NCBI GenBank assembly: GCA_904420465.1
Contig: CAJFVL010000014.1
Coordinates: 1 to 33,153 of the forward strand
Source: an uncultured Clostridium sp.
GTDB lineage: Bacteria > Bacillota > Clostridia > Oscillospirales > Oscillospiraceae
Reading direction: 5' to 3'
Length of the DNA stretch: 33,153 nt
Positions 21,831 through 30,539 of this stretch are shown here, piece after piece (the stretch's first letter is position 1; each line of letters begins with the position of its first letter). The translations under genes and the position numbers were made by a program. The notes under the pieces were generated by a model, which was not told where the DNA came from, did not search any database, and saw nothing but the letters and a program-made list of their open reading frames with translations.

Positions 21831-24479
21831 TCAGCCCACAGGGCGAATATCCTGGGAGGGCGGGTTGGACTCGTCCCCGCCGGTCTCACCGCTGCCGCTT
21901 TCCCCGCCGGTTTCTCCGGGGTCTGTGGGCTGTTCGGGATCTGTCGGCTGATCGGGGTCAACGGGTGTATCCGGATCGGTCGGATCAGGCTCCACCACAG
22001 TGGGTTCCGTGTGGACAGTGCAGAGGCCATAGCCCTCCACCACACTCTTGCGGTAAATATTATCCTGGGCTGTGGCGTCGCCCACCGCCTCCCGCTCGTA
22101 GTCTGGCAGGCACACCTGCTGCAGGCTGGCCTCCGGGCAGTAAGGCCCGGCAATGTGGTACAGACCGGTGGCGTTTCCGTCCGCGTCCAGAATGGGACAG
22201 TCCACGCACACCGTAACCACGCTTTCCGCTGTGTGGATGGTGCATTGGCCGCTGGGCACATCGTCAGCGAATACCCGGTCACTGCTTACCCGGCTGCCCC
22301 GGGGGTCCATGGCGCAGTATTCATTGGCCGCCAGTCCGCTGTCCAGACAGTACTGCACGCTGGTCAGTCCGCTGGGCGCGGAGAAGGACTGGTCCTCCAG
22401 CCCCTCGTGGACCTGGCTCATCACCTGCTGCCACAGCACCACCGCGGGATTGGTGCTACCGCTGATGGTGGCGTTATAGGGATAGCCGGTCCAGACGGCC
22501 GCGGTGTAGTACGGGGTGTAGCCCACAAACCAGCGGTCGTAGTTGTCACTGGTGGTGCCCGTCTTGCCTGCCTCGTGCATACCGGACAGGTTGGCCCGGC
22601 CGCCGGTGCCGCTGGAAACCACATTCTCCAGCATGGAGGTGATATAGTAGGCGGTCTCGCCGGACAGCACGGCCTCCTGGCTGGATTCATTTTCCAATAT
22701 GACAACCTCTTCCCCGTCCACCAGCTGGGTCACCCGGGTGTAGGTGCGGGAGGGGGTGTAGACGCCGCCGTTGGGGAATACGGAGTAGGCCTGAGCCATC
22801 TGCCGGGTGGTAACGCCGTTGGTCAGGCCGCCCAGCGCCAGGGGAGAGATATCCATGTCGCTTCTGATCTGACCGTTGACCTCCACTCCGTCCTCCAGGT
22901 CGATCTTAAAGCGCTCCTCCACAAACTGGAAGCTGGCTGCCGGCGTCACCAGATCGGCCAGCACCCGCACCGCCACAGTGTTCACCGAGTGGGTCACCGC
23001 CGACCGGATGGTGGTACGGCCCTGATACCGGGCCGCCCCCGAGTTCACAGGCCAGGGGCTTCCTCCCAGAAGCTGGTAGGGATAGTCATCCGTTACAGTA
23101 ATGGGAGAGACATTGGACAGCTCCAGGGCGGGAGCATACACCGCCAAGGGCTTGAAGGAAGAGCCGGGCTGTCGGGCATACCGGGTGTCATTGGCATAAT
23201 TGCTCAGCAGATTGCCCTCTTTCTCTCCAAACTGGCCCACAATGGCCACCACATCGCCTGTGCTGTTGTCAATGATGGTAATGGAGGACTGCATCTGCTG
23301 TCCATCCCGGGAGGTATAGTCCAGATTGGCGCGGTCGGAATAGATCTCCTCGGCAATGGCCTGGAGCTCCGGGTCCACACAGGTATAAATCCGCAGTCCG
23401 CCCCGGGAGAGCATCTGGTCGATGCGGCTTTCCGACCACCCCAGCTGCTCCTCCAGATCCCGGCTCACATCGGCGATGACCGTCTCCTCGTACCAGGAGT
23501 AGATCTCCTGGGGGGCATCCTCTCCCTCGGCCCGCTGGAACACCAGCTCCTGGGCCACGGCCTCGTCATGCTCCTCTTGGGAGATCATCCCCTGCTCCAG
23601 CATGTTGGACAGCACCAGCTCCTGGCGCCACTTGTTCCACTGCCGGGCGGTCCACATCTCCCCGGTGCTGGTGGCCACCCGGGCGTCGGAATAGGGTCCG
23701 TACCGGGAGGGGTTGTTAGTGATGGCAATGAGACTGGCACACTCGGCCAGGGTCAGCTCGGACACCGGCTTGCCGAAGTAGGCCAGTGAAGCCGAGCCCA
23801 CTCCATCGCAGCCGGCTCCCAGGGGGATGATGTTGAGATAGTAGGTAATGGTATCCTCCTTGGAGTAGTTCTGGGTGAAGCGCAGGGCCCGGACGATCTC
23901 GGTAATCTTGCGCTTGACGGTGGTCTCGTTATAGCCGGTGATGTTCTTGATGAGCTGCTGGGTGATGGTGGAGCCGCCCTGGATATCTCCGCCGGTGAAC
24001 ATGGACAGCACCGCCCGCCCGGTGCGCAGCCAGTCCACACCGGAGTGGGTCCAGAAGCGCTGGTCCTCGATGGCCACAGCGGCGTTGATCAGATCCTCCG
24101 GGATTTCTTCAAAGTCCACCCAGATGGAGCTGGTGGTGTTCAGCAGAGTGGTCAGCTCCTGATACTGGCCGTCTGCATCCTGGTAATACATGATGCTGTT
24201 CTCACCGATCGGATAATCATCCAAGCTCATATCGGCAATGGGGATAATGACGGTCTGGATGTAGACGGCCGCGAAGCAGCACAAAATGGCCCCCGTACAC
24301 AGCCCCACCAAAAAGAGGGTGCCCAGCACCTTGAGCACCTTACGGCCGGTCCCGCCCCGGCCGTGGCCGCGCCGTGGACGCCGCTGGCGCTGGGATTGGG
24401 ACTGGCGGGTGGGCCTCCGCCTGGAAGGATATTCACTGTTTTCGTACAGGGAGCTTTGGTTCTGATTCTGATCGGACAC
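21831..24479 (-). CDS. class A penicillin-binding protein (PBP1A-type)
   Basis: Bifunctional peptidoglycan synthase, 882 aa. A basic cytoplasmic tail (1-45) precedes one membrane anchor (about 48-75). The GT51 glycosyltransferase domain shows EDQRFWTHSGVD and GGSTITQQLIKN. The transpeptidase domain shows SxxK as SSFK, the SxN motif SVN, and KTGTTSD. After it comes a cysteine-rich tail with two CT[IV]HT motifs (CTIHT, CTVHT) and further Cys pairs. The end is a Pro/Asp/Thr repeat (DPDTPVDPDQPTDPEQ), probably crossing the wall. The start is GTG with GGAGGT 7 nt upstream. It is a single-gene unit with its own promoter, and its terminator is split by element B. Confidence 0.95.
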   Translation of the reverse strand: MSDQNQNQSSLYENSEYPSRRRPTRQSQSQRQRRPRRGHGRGGTGRKVLKVLGTLFLVGLCTGAILCCFAAVYIQTVIIPIADMSLDDYPIGENSIMYYQDADGQYQELTTLLNTTSSIWVDFEEIPEDLINAAVAIEDQRFWTHSGVDWLRTGRAVLSMFTGGDIQGGSTITQQLIKNITGYNETTVKRKITEIVRALRFTQNYSKEDTITYYLNIIPLGAGCDGVGSASLAYFGKPVSELTLAECASLIAITNNPSRYGPYSDARVATSTGEMWTARQWNKWRQELVLSNMLEQGMISQEEHDEAVAQELVFQRAEGEDAPQEIYSWYEETVIADVSRDLEEQLGWSESRIDQMLSRGGLRIYTCVDPELQAIAEEIYSDRANLDYTSRDGQQMQSSITIIDNSTGDVVAIVGQFGEKEGNLLSNYANDTRYARQPGSSFKPLAVYAPALELSNVSPITVTDDYPYQLLGGSPWPVNSGAARYQGRTTIRSAVTHSVNTVAVRVLADLVTPAASFQFVEERFKIDLEDGVEVNGQIRSDMDISPLALGGLTNGVTTRQMAQAYSVFPNGGVYTPSRTYTRVTQLVDGEEVVILENESSQEAVLSGETAYYITSMLENVVSSGTGGRANLSGMHEAGKTGTTSDNYDRWFVGYTPYYTAAVWTGYPYNATISGSTNPAVVLWQQVMSQVHEGLEDQSFSAPSGLTSVQYCLDSGLAANEYCAMDPRGSRVSSDRVFADDVPSGQCTIHTAESVVTVCVDCPILDADGNATGLYHIAGPYCPEASLQQVCLPDYEREAVGDATAQDNIYRKSVVEGYGLCTVHTEPTVVEPDPTDPDTPVDPDQPTDPEQPTDPGETGGESGSGETGGDESNPPSQDIRPVG

Positions 24480-24609
24480 TGTTGATACCTCCGGTCTGGG
24501 ACGGACCGTGCTCCGCCCCGGGACGGTCGCTGGTTTTTGGAACAGCCCGGCGCTCCGGGCCCCTGTTTTCCCCCGTTCAGCCCTTCAGGGCTGCAGAAAT
24601 ACGCATATC

Positions 24610-24637
24610 ATTATACCATATTTTCACGGTTTGTCCA
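24610..24637 (-). promoter_or_regulatory. promoter of the class A PBP gene
   Basis: On the minus strand TGGACA, 16 nt and TATAAT, about 130 nt before the GTG start. Confidence 0.65.
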
Positions 24638-24690
24638 CCCAAAAAGCCCGGGCGCTTCAGCGGCCGGGGAAAATTTACAAGCCGCGCCCC

Positions 24691-24719
24691 TTGCTTTTTT
24701 CTCCATGTCGGGGTACAAT
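24691..24719 (+). promoter_or_regulatory. promoter of the DUF1292 gene
   Basis: TTGCTT, 17 nt and TACAAT, 63 nt before the ATG. It may also drive the structured RNA immediately downstream of the gene. Confidence 0.65.
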
Positions 24720-24782
24720 AGGGCTTGCAGAGGGCGGCACGCTTCCCCCGCCGCCCCATACCTGAGCAGGAGGTGCACTCCC

Positions 24783-25106
24783 ATGAGCGAGGACTTCGGC
24801 CCTGACTTCATCTCCGTCACCGACGAGGAGGGCAACGAATTCGAGCTGGAGCTGGTGGACTCCCTGGAGCACCAGGGCGTGACCTATTACGCCATGTTCC
24901 CCGCCGTGGCGGAGGACGAGGAAACCGGAGAGCCGGCCGATGTGGACGCCGATGACGAGGAGTACGGCCTGGTCATCATGAAGGTCATCCAGGAAAACGG
25001 CGAGGAAATGCTCTCCACCCCCGATTCCGACGAGGAGCTGGAGGAGGTATACCAGCTGTTCATGGAGCGCTTCTTCGCGGAGGATGACGGGGACGAAACT
25101 GATTGA
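24783..25106 (+). CDS. DUF1292 family protein (YrzB-like)
   Basis: Small, very acidic cytoplasmic protein of 107 aa. The DUF1292 pattern is clear: ITVTDEEGNEFELELVDS-like start (here ISVTDEEGNEFELEL), YYAMFPA, then YGLVIMKV and a LEEVYQLFMERF end. Function unknown; in other Firmicutes the family lies near alaS, ruvX and mltG-type genes. The track's longer ORF from 24537 is not supported, since ATG 24783 has AGGAGG 9 nt upstream. Only 8 bp separate its stop from the 5' arm of the RNA candidate at 25115. Confidence 0.9.
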   Translation: MSEDFGPDFISVTDEEGNEFELELVDSLEHQGVTYYAMFPAVAEDEETGEPADVDADDEEYGLVIMKVIQENGEEMLSTPDSDEELEEVYQLFMERFFAEDDGDETD

Positions 25107-25114
25107 GCAACTTG

Positions 25115-25326
25115 GCGTTGTTTCCTGCTCGGTGCGTGATGGGCTCTTTTAAACCCACATCTTTTAAACGGGACGCCCCCTCACGGCGCGGCTTGCAGGC
25201 CTCCCGGCCCCCTTTGAGGTCAGCTGGAAGTTGGAAGCAGTAAAACGTCGTGGAGGCGACCCACCTGCCACTTCGTGCAGGTTTTAAACGGGTCCACACG
25301 GCCAGAGCGGGGTTAGAAACGACGCT
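25115..25326 (+). ncRNA. candidate structured ncRNA, 6S-like architecture
   Basis: The ends pair over 10 bp (GCGTTGTTTC with GAAACGACGC, one G-U). Between them are several GC-rich hairpins and the motif TTTTAAACGGG twice (near 25161 and 25282), with a related TTTTAAACCCAC. No ORF fits. A closing helix, about 210-nt length and an immediately following intrinsic terminator are the layout of 6S RNA, and in B. subtilis a 6S gene lies in the broader region of the chromosome that holds yrzB. I cannot confirm the family from memory of its consensus. A dedicated promoter is not evident, so it may be co-transcribed with the DUF1292 gene and processed. Confidence 0.55.
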
Positions 25327-25335
25327 GGAACTGGA

Positions 25336-25362
25336 CCGCGGCAGCTTGCCGCGGCCTTTTTT
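25336..25362 (+). terminator. intrinsic terminator after the structured RNA
   Basis: CCGCGGC-agctt-GCCGCGG, extended by weaker outer pairs and followed by TTTTTT. Confidence 0.85.
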
Positions 25363-25439
25363 ATGTGCTGGCTCCTAAATTTTTTCCAAAACACCCGTGA
25401 ACAAACTGTAAAACCAACCCTTTTCTGTCTCATCGCCCC

Positions 25440-25468
25440 TTGCAACGGGGGAAAGTTTTTAGTATAAT
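25440..25468 (+). promoter_or_regulatory. promoter of the foldase gene
   Basis: TTGCAA, 17 nt and TATAAT, 74 nt before the GTG start. Confidence 0.75.
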
Positions 25469-25542
25469 GTTTTGACGCGGCCTGTCCGGCCTCCGCCAGC
25501 GGCCGCGGACAGCTTCATCACGACGAGAGGAATGAACAAACT

Positions 25543-27129
25543 GTGAGTGCATCCAAAGAAAAAAAGACCCGCCAGGACGCCGACGAACCCGTCCTGTCCC
25601 AGCGGGCGCAGAAGAAGCTCCAGGAGGAACGCCAGGCCCGGCGCAGCACAATCCTGTATGCGGTTGTGGGCGTCATCTGCGTCGTATTCGCCGCTTTTCT
25701 GCTGATTTGGAACAGCGGAATCCTCCAGCGCACCCTGACTGCCGTCACCGTCAACGGCGTGAACTATACCACCGCCGACGTGCAGTATTATTTCAATACC
25801 AACCGCAACTCCATTGCAAACCTCTATTACAGCTACACCTACTCCTATCCCTTTGACACGTCCTCCTCCCTGAAGGACCAGGTTTATGACGAGGCCACCG
25901 GCCAGACCTGGTACGACTACCTGATGGAACAGACCATGAACTCTATCCGGACCAGCACCGCCCTGGCCGCCCAGGCCGAGGCGGAGGGGTACACCATGTC
26001 GGAGGAGACGCAGGCCGCCCTGGACGAGGAGCTGGCCGCTCTGGAGACTGACTGGATCGGCGCCGGCTTCTCCAGCCGGGACGCCTACCTGCGGGCCAAT
26101 TACGGCGCCTTCCTCTCCTATAGCCGCTACAAGGAGCTGCTGACTCAGGACTACCTGGCCTCTGACTACGCCGTCTCGGTCCAGGACAGCTTCACCTACA
26201 CCGACGAGGACTACCAGGCCTACTATGAGGAGCATGCCGACGAGCTGGACACCCTGGTCCTCACCACCTTCACCTTCCGTGCCCAGGCCCAGACCACCGA
26301 CGAGGAGGGCAACGACCTGGAGCTGACGGAGGAAGAGACCGCCGCCGCCCTGGAGAAGGCTAAGACCCAGGTTCAGGCCCAGGCCCAGGAGCTGATGGAC
26401 CGTCTGGAGGCCGGAGAGGACCCGGAGGCTCTGGCCGAAGAGTACGCCGATGCGCTGTCCAGCCACTCCGTCAGCAGCGAGACCCTGGGCTCCAGCGTAA
26501 ACAGTGCCTATTCTGAGTGGGCCCTGGATGCCGGCCGTCAGGACGGAGATGTCACCCTGGCTGAGTATGAATCGGGCACCACCTCCTATTATTACTATGT
26601 GGTCCGCTTTGAGAACCGCTATCTGGACGAGACGCCCACCGCCAACGTGCGGCACATCCTGGTGGCCGCCGAACAGGACGAGGGCGCTGACGAGCCCACC
26701 CAGGAGCAGTACGACGCGGCCTACGCCGAGGCCGAGGAGCTGCTGGCCCAGTGGCAGGCGGGCGAAGCCACCGAGGATTCCTTTGCCGCACTGGCCACCG
26801 AGCACAGCGCGGATACCGGCTCCGCTGCCAACGGCGGACTGATCACCAATATCAGCTCCCGCTCCGGCTATGTGGACACTTTCACTGACTGGGCCCTGGA
26901 CCCTGACCGTCAGCCCGGAGACACCGGCATCGTTCAGAACACTGGCAGCTCTGTCAAGGGCTGGCACATTATGTACTATGTGTCTGACAGCGACCCCTAC
27001 TGGATCGTAAACACCACGAACGGCGCGGATAGCTCTCTGCGCAGCGAGGACTACACCGCCTGGGAGGAGGAAGCCACCCAGGATTACGAGCCGGTCACCG
27101 GCATCGGCATGAACCTGCTGGAGGCCTGA
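25543..27129 (+). CDS. membrane-anchored peptidyl-prolyl isomerase/foldase (SurA/PrsA-like, parvulin type)
   Basis: Extracytoplasmic folding factor, 528 aa. A charged cytoplasmic N-terminus (1-34) is followed by a single membrane helix (36-56). It has no lipobox, unlike PrsA. A SurA_N-like helical region with long acidic, Ala/Glu-rich segments precedes a C-terminal parvulin domain, seen in ANVRHILV (about 368-375), FAALATEHSADTGSAANGGLI and a GWHIMYYV end. The start is GTG. The AGAGG site is 12 nt away, and a 4-codon ATG ORF (MNKL) ends in the TGA overlapping that GTG. A terminator follows the gene. Confidence 0.86.
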   Translation: MSASKEKKTRQDADEPVLSQRAQKKLQEERQARRSTILYAVVGVICVVFAAFLLIWNSGILQRTLTAVTVNGVNYTTADVQYYFNTNRNSIANLYYSYTYSYPFDTSSSLKDQVYDEATGQTWYDYLMEQTMNSIRTSTALAAQAEAEGYTMSEETQAALDEELAALETDWIGAGFSSRDAYLRANYGAFLSYSRYKELLTQDYLASDYAVSVQDSFTYTDEDYQAYYEEHADELDTLVLTTFTFRAQAQTTDEEGNDLELTEEETAAALEKAKTQVQAQAQELMDRLEAGEDPEALAEEYADALSSHSVSSETLGSSVNSAYSEWALDAGRQDGDVTLAEYESGTTSYYYYVVRFENRYLDETPTANVRHILVAAEQDEGADEPTQEQYDAAYAEAEELLAQWQAGEATEDSFAALATEHSADTGSAANGGLITNISSRSGYVDTFTDWALDPDRQPGDTGIVQNTGSSVKGWHIMYYVSDSDPYWIVNTTNGADSSLRSEDYTAWEEEATQDYEPVTGIGMNLLEA

Positions 27130-27143
27130 TCCCCAACAGAAAC

Positions 27144-27183
27144 AACCGCGCCCCCTGTCCATCAGACAGGGGGCGCGGTTTTG
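27144..27183. terminator. bidirectional terminator between foldase gene and deoC
   Basis: A perfect 16-bp stem (AACCGCGCCCCCTGTC/GACAGGGGGCGCGGTT) with a 5-nt loop and TTTTG after it on the plus strand. On the minus strand GGTTGTTTC follows, so it serves both convergent genes. Confidence 0.85.
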
Positions 27184-27202
27184 TGCATCCAGCGGTGCTG
27201 AT

Positions 27203-27862
27203 TCAGTTCTGCCGCTCCCGGCGGGCCAGAGCCACCAGGGCGCTGGCCCCGATGCGGTCGGCCCCGGCCTCCAGCATGGCCTGGGCCTGCTCAAAGGTAC
27301 GGATGCCGCCGGCCGCCTTGATCCGCAGGTCGGGGCTGATGTGCTCCTTGAACAGCTTGACGTCCTCCACCGTGGCTCCCCCGGTGGAAAAGCCGGTGGA
27401 CGTCTTGATAAAGTCCGCCCCGGACATGGAGACCACCCGGCAGACCGCCACCTTCTCCTCCCGGGTCAGCAGGCAGGCCTCCACAATGACTTTCAGGATG
27501 CGGCCCTTGCAGGAGGCCTTGACCGCCTTGATTTCCTCCAGCACGCCCTCCCAATCGCCGGCCTTGGCCAGCCCCAGGCTCATGACCATGTCGATCTCGT
27601 CGGCGCCGTTTCGCACGGCGTCCTCCGTCTCGAACACCTTCACCTCCGGGGTGGAGTAGCCGTTGGGAAAGCCGATGACCGTACAGATTTTCAGCTGGTT
27701 CCCCACATAGTCCGCGGCCCGCTTTACATACCGGGGCGGAATACATACCGAGGCGGTGGAAAAGGCCAGCCCCTCGTCGCAGACCGCCTTCACCTGCTCC
27801 CAGGCGGCGGTGGGGGTCAAAATGGTGTGGTCCACCCTGCTTAAAATTTCCTGATGATCCAT
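27203..27862 (-). CDS. deoC: deoxyribose-phosphate aldolase
   Basis: Class I aldolase that splits 2-deoxyribose-5-phosphate into acetaldehyde and glyceraldehyde-3-phosphate in deoxynucleoside breakdown. TIM-barrel family marks: IDHT-type start (RVDHTILTP), the proton-relay D91 in EIDMV, the Schiff-base K153 in FIKTSTGFSTGGAT, and K182 in RIKAAGGIR. Length 219 aa is standard. AGGAAGA precedes the ATG. A minus-strand promoter (TGGACA, 17 nt, TAAAAT at 27918-27946) stands 56 nt upstream, so it need not depend on metK. No other deo genes are present. Confidence 0.96.
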   Translation of the reverse strand: MDHQEILSRVDHTILTPTAAWEQVKAVCDEGLAFSTASVCIPPRYVKRAADYVGNQLKICTVIGFPNGYSTPEVKVFETEDAVRNGADEIDMVMSLGLAKAGDWEGVLEEIKAVKASCKGRILKVIVEACLLTREEKVAVCRVVSMSGADFIKTSTGFSTGGATVEDVKLFKEHISPDLRIKAAGGIRTFEQAQAMLEAGADRIGASALVALARRERQN

Positions 27863-27917
27863 GTGATTCTTCCTCTCAGCGCCGGGTCCGGCCCGGCTTT
27901 TGGCGTTTGAACGGTTT

Positions 27918-27946
27918 ATTTTACCTCAGCCGCTGGCCTTTGTCCA
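27918..27946 (-). promoter_or_regulatory. promoter of deoC
   Basis: On the minus strand TGGACA, 17 nt and TAAAAT. The leader after it contains a GCCGGG/CCCGGC hairpin. Confidence 0.55.
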
Positions 27947-27996
27947 GTCAAAACTTGGCGCACCGGGCCGCTCCCTCCGTCCGGGACCCAGAATCC

Positions 27997-29178
27997 TTAC
28001 AGCGCCGCCCGCAGGGCCTCCGTCCGGTCCGTCTGTTCCCAGGGCAGGTTCAGGTCGTCCCGGCCGAAGTGACCGTAGGCGGCCAGCTGGCGGTAGATGG
28101 GGCGGCGCAGGTCCAGGTCCCGGATGATGGCCCCGGGGCGCAGGTCAAAGACCCGCTCCACCGCCTGCTCCAGCCTGCTGTCCTCCACCGTCCCGGTGCC
28201 GAAGGTGTCCACCCGCACCGACACCGGCCGGGCCACCCCGATGGCATAGGCCAGCTGCACCTGGCAGCGGGCGGCCAGCCCGGCAGCCACCACGTTTTTG
28301 GCCACCCAGCGGGCGGCATAGGCCGCCGAGCGGTCCACCTTGGTGGGGTCCTTGCCGGAGAAGGCCCCGCCCCCGTGGGGGGCGCTGCCGCCGTAGGTGT
28401 CCACAATAATTTTCCGCCCGGTGAGACCCGAGTCTCCCTGGGGCCCGCCCACCACAAAGCGGCCGGTGGGGTTGACATAGATTTTCGTCTGGCCATCCAT
28501 CAGCCCGGCCGGGATGACGGGCTGAATGACCAGCCGGATCATATCCTCACGGATCTGCTCCAGGCTGGCCTCCGGGCCGTGCTGGGTGGAGACCACCACT
28601 GTGTCCACCCGCAGCGGGTTGTCCTGCTCGTCGTACTCCACGGTGACCTGAGTTTTTCCATCAGGCCGCAGGTAGTCCGCCAGCCCCTCCTTGCGCACCT
28701 GGGAGAGCCTCCGGGCCAGCCTGTGGGCCAGGGAGATGGGCAGGGGCATCAGCTCCTCTGTCTCCCGGCAGGCGTAGCCGAACATCATGCCCTGGTCTCC
28801 CGCTCCGTTATCCAGTCCGTCGTCCTGCTCCCCCTCCTTGGCCTCCAGGCACTTGTCCACACCCAGGGCGATGTCGGGGGACTGCTCGTCGATGGAGGTG
28901 ATGACGGCGCAGGTATCGCAGTCAAAGCCAAACTTGGCCCGGTCATAGCCGATCTCCCGCACCACCTGTCGGGCAATTTTGGGGATATCCACATAGCAGG
29001 AGGTGGTGATCTCCCCCATCACATGGACCAGTCCGGTGGTCACCGTGGTCTCACAGGCCACCCGCGCCTGGGGGTCCTTGGCCAGAATGGCGTCCAGCAC
29101 CGCGTCAGAGATCTGGTCGCAGATCTTGTCCGGGTGCCCCTCCGTCACCGATTCCGAGGTAAACAGTTTTTTTGCCAT
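27997..29178 (-). CDS. metK: S-adenosylmethionine synthetase
   Basis: Makes SAM from methionine and ATP. The 393-aa protein has the family start [17 protein letters not shown], the [12 protein letters not shown] signature, the glycine-rich [19 protein letters not shown] loop and the conserved [12 protein letters not shown] segment. AGGAG stands 7 nt before the ATG. Expression is under a SAM-I riboswitch in its leader, giving feedback by the product. It is the only gene in its transcript that I can see; deoC 134 bp downstream has its own promoter. Confidence 0.98.
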   Translation of the reverse strand: MAKKLFTSESVTEGHPDKICDQISDAVLDAILAKDPQARVACETTVTTGLVHVMGEITTSCYVDIPKIARQVVREIGYDRAKFGFDCDTCAVITSIDEQSPDIALGVDKCLEAKEGEQDDGLDNGAGDQGMMFGYACRETEELMPLPISLAHRLARRLSQVRKEGLADYLRPDGKTQVTVEYDEQDNPLRVDTVVVSTQHGPEASLEQIREDMIRLVIQPVIPAGLMDGQTKIYVNPTGRFVVGGPQGDSGLTGRKIIVDTYGGSAPHGGGAFSGKDPTKVDRSAAYAARWVAKNVVAAGLAARCQVQLAYAIGVARPVSVRVDTFGTGTVEDSRLEQAVERVFDLRPGAIIRDLDLRRPIYRQLAAYGHFGRDDLNLPWEQTDRTEALRAAL

Positions 29179-29209
29179 ATATATGCTCCTTTCTCTGTCA
29201 GGGAGGATG

Positions 29210-29377
29210 AAAAAAGCGTTCCGCCGGCCTGGCGGAGCGCTGCGCTGTTTGACACCCTCATCTTGCGATACACCACCGCCGGATTTGGCACCTTGCCTTC
29301 CCGCCGCCCAAAGCAGGCGGCGACCAGGCAGGTTGCCGTGGCGTCACAGGGCCGGTCCCTCAGCCACTCTTGATAAG
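29210..29377 (-). promoter_or_regulatory. SAM-I (S-box) riboswitch of metK
   Basis: The minus strand begins CTTATCAAGAGTGGCTGAGG and continues with GGGACCGGCCCTGTGA, the GGCAACC segment and AAGGTGCCAAATCC, all core SAM-I elements. P1 closes by CTTATC with GATGAG (aptamer 29257-29377). The expression platform is a terminator at 29210-29241 (GCGCTCCGCC/GGCGGAACGC, then TTTTTT). High SAM favours the terminator. Confidence 0.96.
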
Positions 29378-29408
29378 GTTATTTACTTGTACGATCAGGT
29401 ATAATAGG

Positions 29409-29436
29409 ATTATAGCAGGAATTCTTCCCTTGTCAA
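29409..29436 (-). promoter_or_regulatory. promoter of metK
   Basis: On the minus strand TTGACA, 16 nt and TATAAT, both perfect boxes, placing the start just before the SAM-I aptamer. Confidence 0.85.
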
Positions 29437-29532
29437 CTGTTTTGCCCTTTTCAAGGCCAGCAGGGATGAAACCGTCCCCGCCAGCCTCCCCAAACATCGG
29501 GCATCCTGCCCCCGTTTTGACGAGAGAGACTT

Positions 29533-29560
29533 CTTATCCATATCCGCTTATCCATATCCG
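29533..29560. repeat. two tandem copies of a 14-bp unit
   Basis: CTTATCCATATCCG occurs twice head to tail with no mismatch, about 100 bp before the adenosyltransferase gene. The purpose is unknown; it could be a paired protein-binding site or slippage. Confidence 0.6.
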
Positions 29561-29659
29561 CACCCACAGCACCGCCTTGAAAGCGCCGAAAGGATGTGGA
29601 TTTGTTCACAGCCCTGTGATATCATCTTTTTTGGAAACAAAAACCGGGAGGCGATATGT

Positions 29660-30175
29660 GTGATCCATCTCTACTGCGGCGACGGAAAGGGCAAGACCAC
29701 CGCCGCCATGGGGCTGGCCCTGCGGATGGCGGGTCGGGGCCGCGGCGTGGTGATCGCCCAGTTTTTAAAGGGGGCGGACAGCGGTGAGCGGCGGGCCCTG
29801 GCCCTTCTCCCTCAAGTCACCCTGCTGGAGGTGCCCCAGCAGATCAAGTTCACCTTTCAGATGTCCCCGGAGGAGCGGGAAGCGGAGTGCCGCCGCGCAC
29901 TGGCTCTGCTGGGGCAGGCCGAGGCCCTGGCCTTTGAAAGCGGCTGCGGCCTGCTTGTTCTGGATGAGGCCTGCGGAGCAGTGGAGACCGGCCTGCTTCC
30001 CCTGTCCGCCCTGCTGGCGGCGCTGGACCGGCTTCCTAAGAAGCTGGAGGTGGCGCTTACCGGCCAAAATCCGGCCCCTGAGCTGCTGGAGCGGGCGCAC
30101 TACGTCACTGAGATGAAAAAAATAAAGCACCCCTATGACGCAGGCCGGGCGGCCCGGGCCGGAGTGGAATACTGA
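29660..30175 (+). CDS. cobO: cob(I)yrinic acid a,c-diamide adenosyltransferase (CobO/BtuR type)
   Basis: ATP:corrinoid adenosyltransferase that adds the upper adenosyl ligand in B12 synthesis or salvage. The P-loop GDGKGKTT (7-14) opens the protein, followed by GRGVVIAQFLKG and LLVLDEACGA (Walker B-like), then LTGQNPAPELLERAHYVTEM, all typical of CobO/BtuR. The track's start at 29594 adds residues that do not fit the family. GTG 29660 has GGGAGG at 8-nt spacing and gives 171 aa, close to normal. No other cobalamin genes and no cobalamin riboswitch were found nearby. Confidence 0.9.
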   Translation: MIHLYCGDGKGKTTAAMGLALRMAGRGRGVVIAQFLKGADSGERRALALLPQVTLLEVPQQIKFTFQMSPEEREAECRRALALLGQAEALAFESGCGLLVLDEACGAVETGLLPLSALLAALDRLPKKLEVALTGQNPAPELLERAHYVTEMKKIKHPYDAGRAARAGVEY

Positions 30176-30397
30176 TTTGCGTCTCCCTTAACCGCATTTC
30201 CATTTTATTTTACTTGAATTTCACCGGCATTTTTTTCAGGCTTGACAGTTAAGGCGCGCCCTGCTTGCTCTCCCCAGCCGCAAAAGCCCATTGCGCCGCT
30301 GTTTGCCTGATTTCGCAGGATTCTTAACAAAAAGCTAGATTTTTTTCATTTTACTTCTTTTTTCTTTGGATTTTTGTCAGAAAACGCGAAAAAAATC

Positions 30398-30425
30398 TTG
30401 CAATATCTCCTGCAAATGGTATAAT
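30398..30425 (+). promoter_or_regulatory. promoter of ppdK
   Basis: TTGCAA, 16 nt and TATAAT, about 115 nt before the start codon. The leader contains a CCCTCCTG/CAGGGGGG hairpin. The 30176-30390 stretch before it is AT-rich and holds nothing else I can name. Confidence 0.75.
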
Positions 30426-30539
30426 AAAGCGCGCGGCCCTCCTGCCTGCTTTCAGGGGGGTCCTGCACATGTGATTTGCGAAGCGGTTTTGTGCGGGCCG
30501 TGCCGGTCCGCCGCCGTGAAAGAAGAAAGGATGGACGTA

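Noticed and set aside
21654-23789. 711-aa plus-strand ORF
   Set aside because: Antisense shadow of the class A PBP; no domain recognised and it crosses element B.
25459-27294. 611-aa minus-strand ORF
   Set aside because: Antisense shadow of the foldase; Gly/Val/Leu-rich without motifs.
29440-29659. cobalamin riboswitch ahead of cobO
   Set aside because: No B12-box-like sequence and no matching fold seen.
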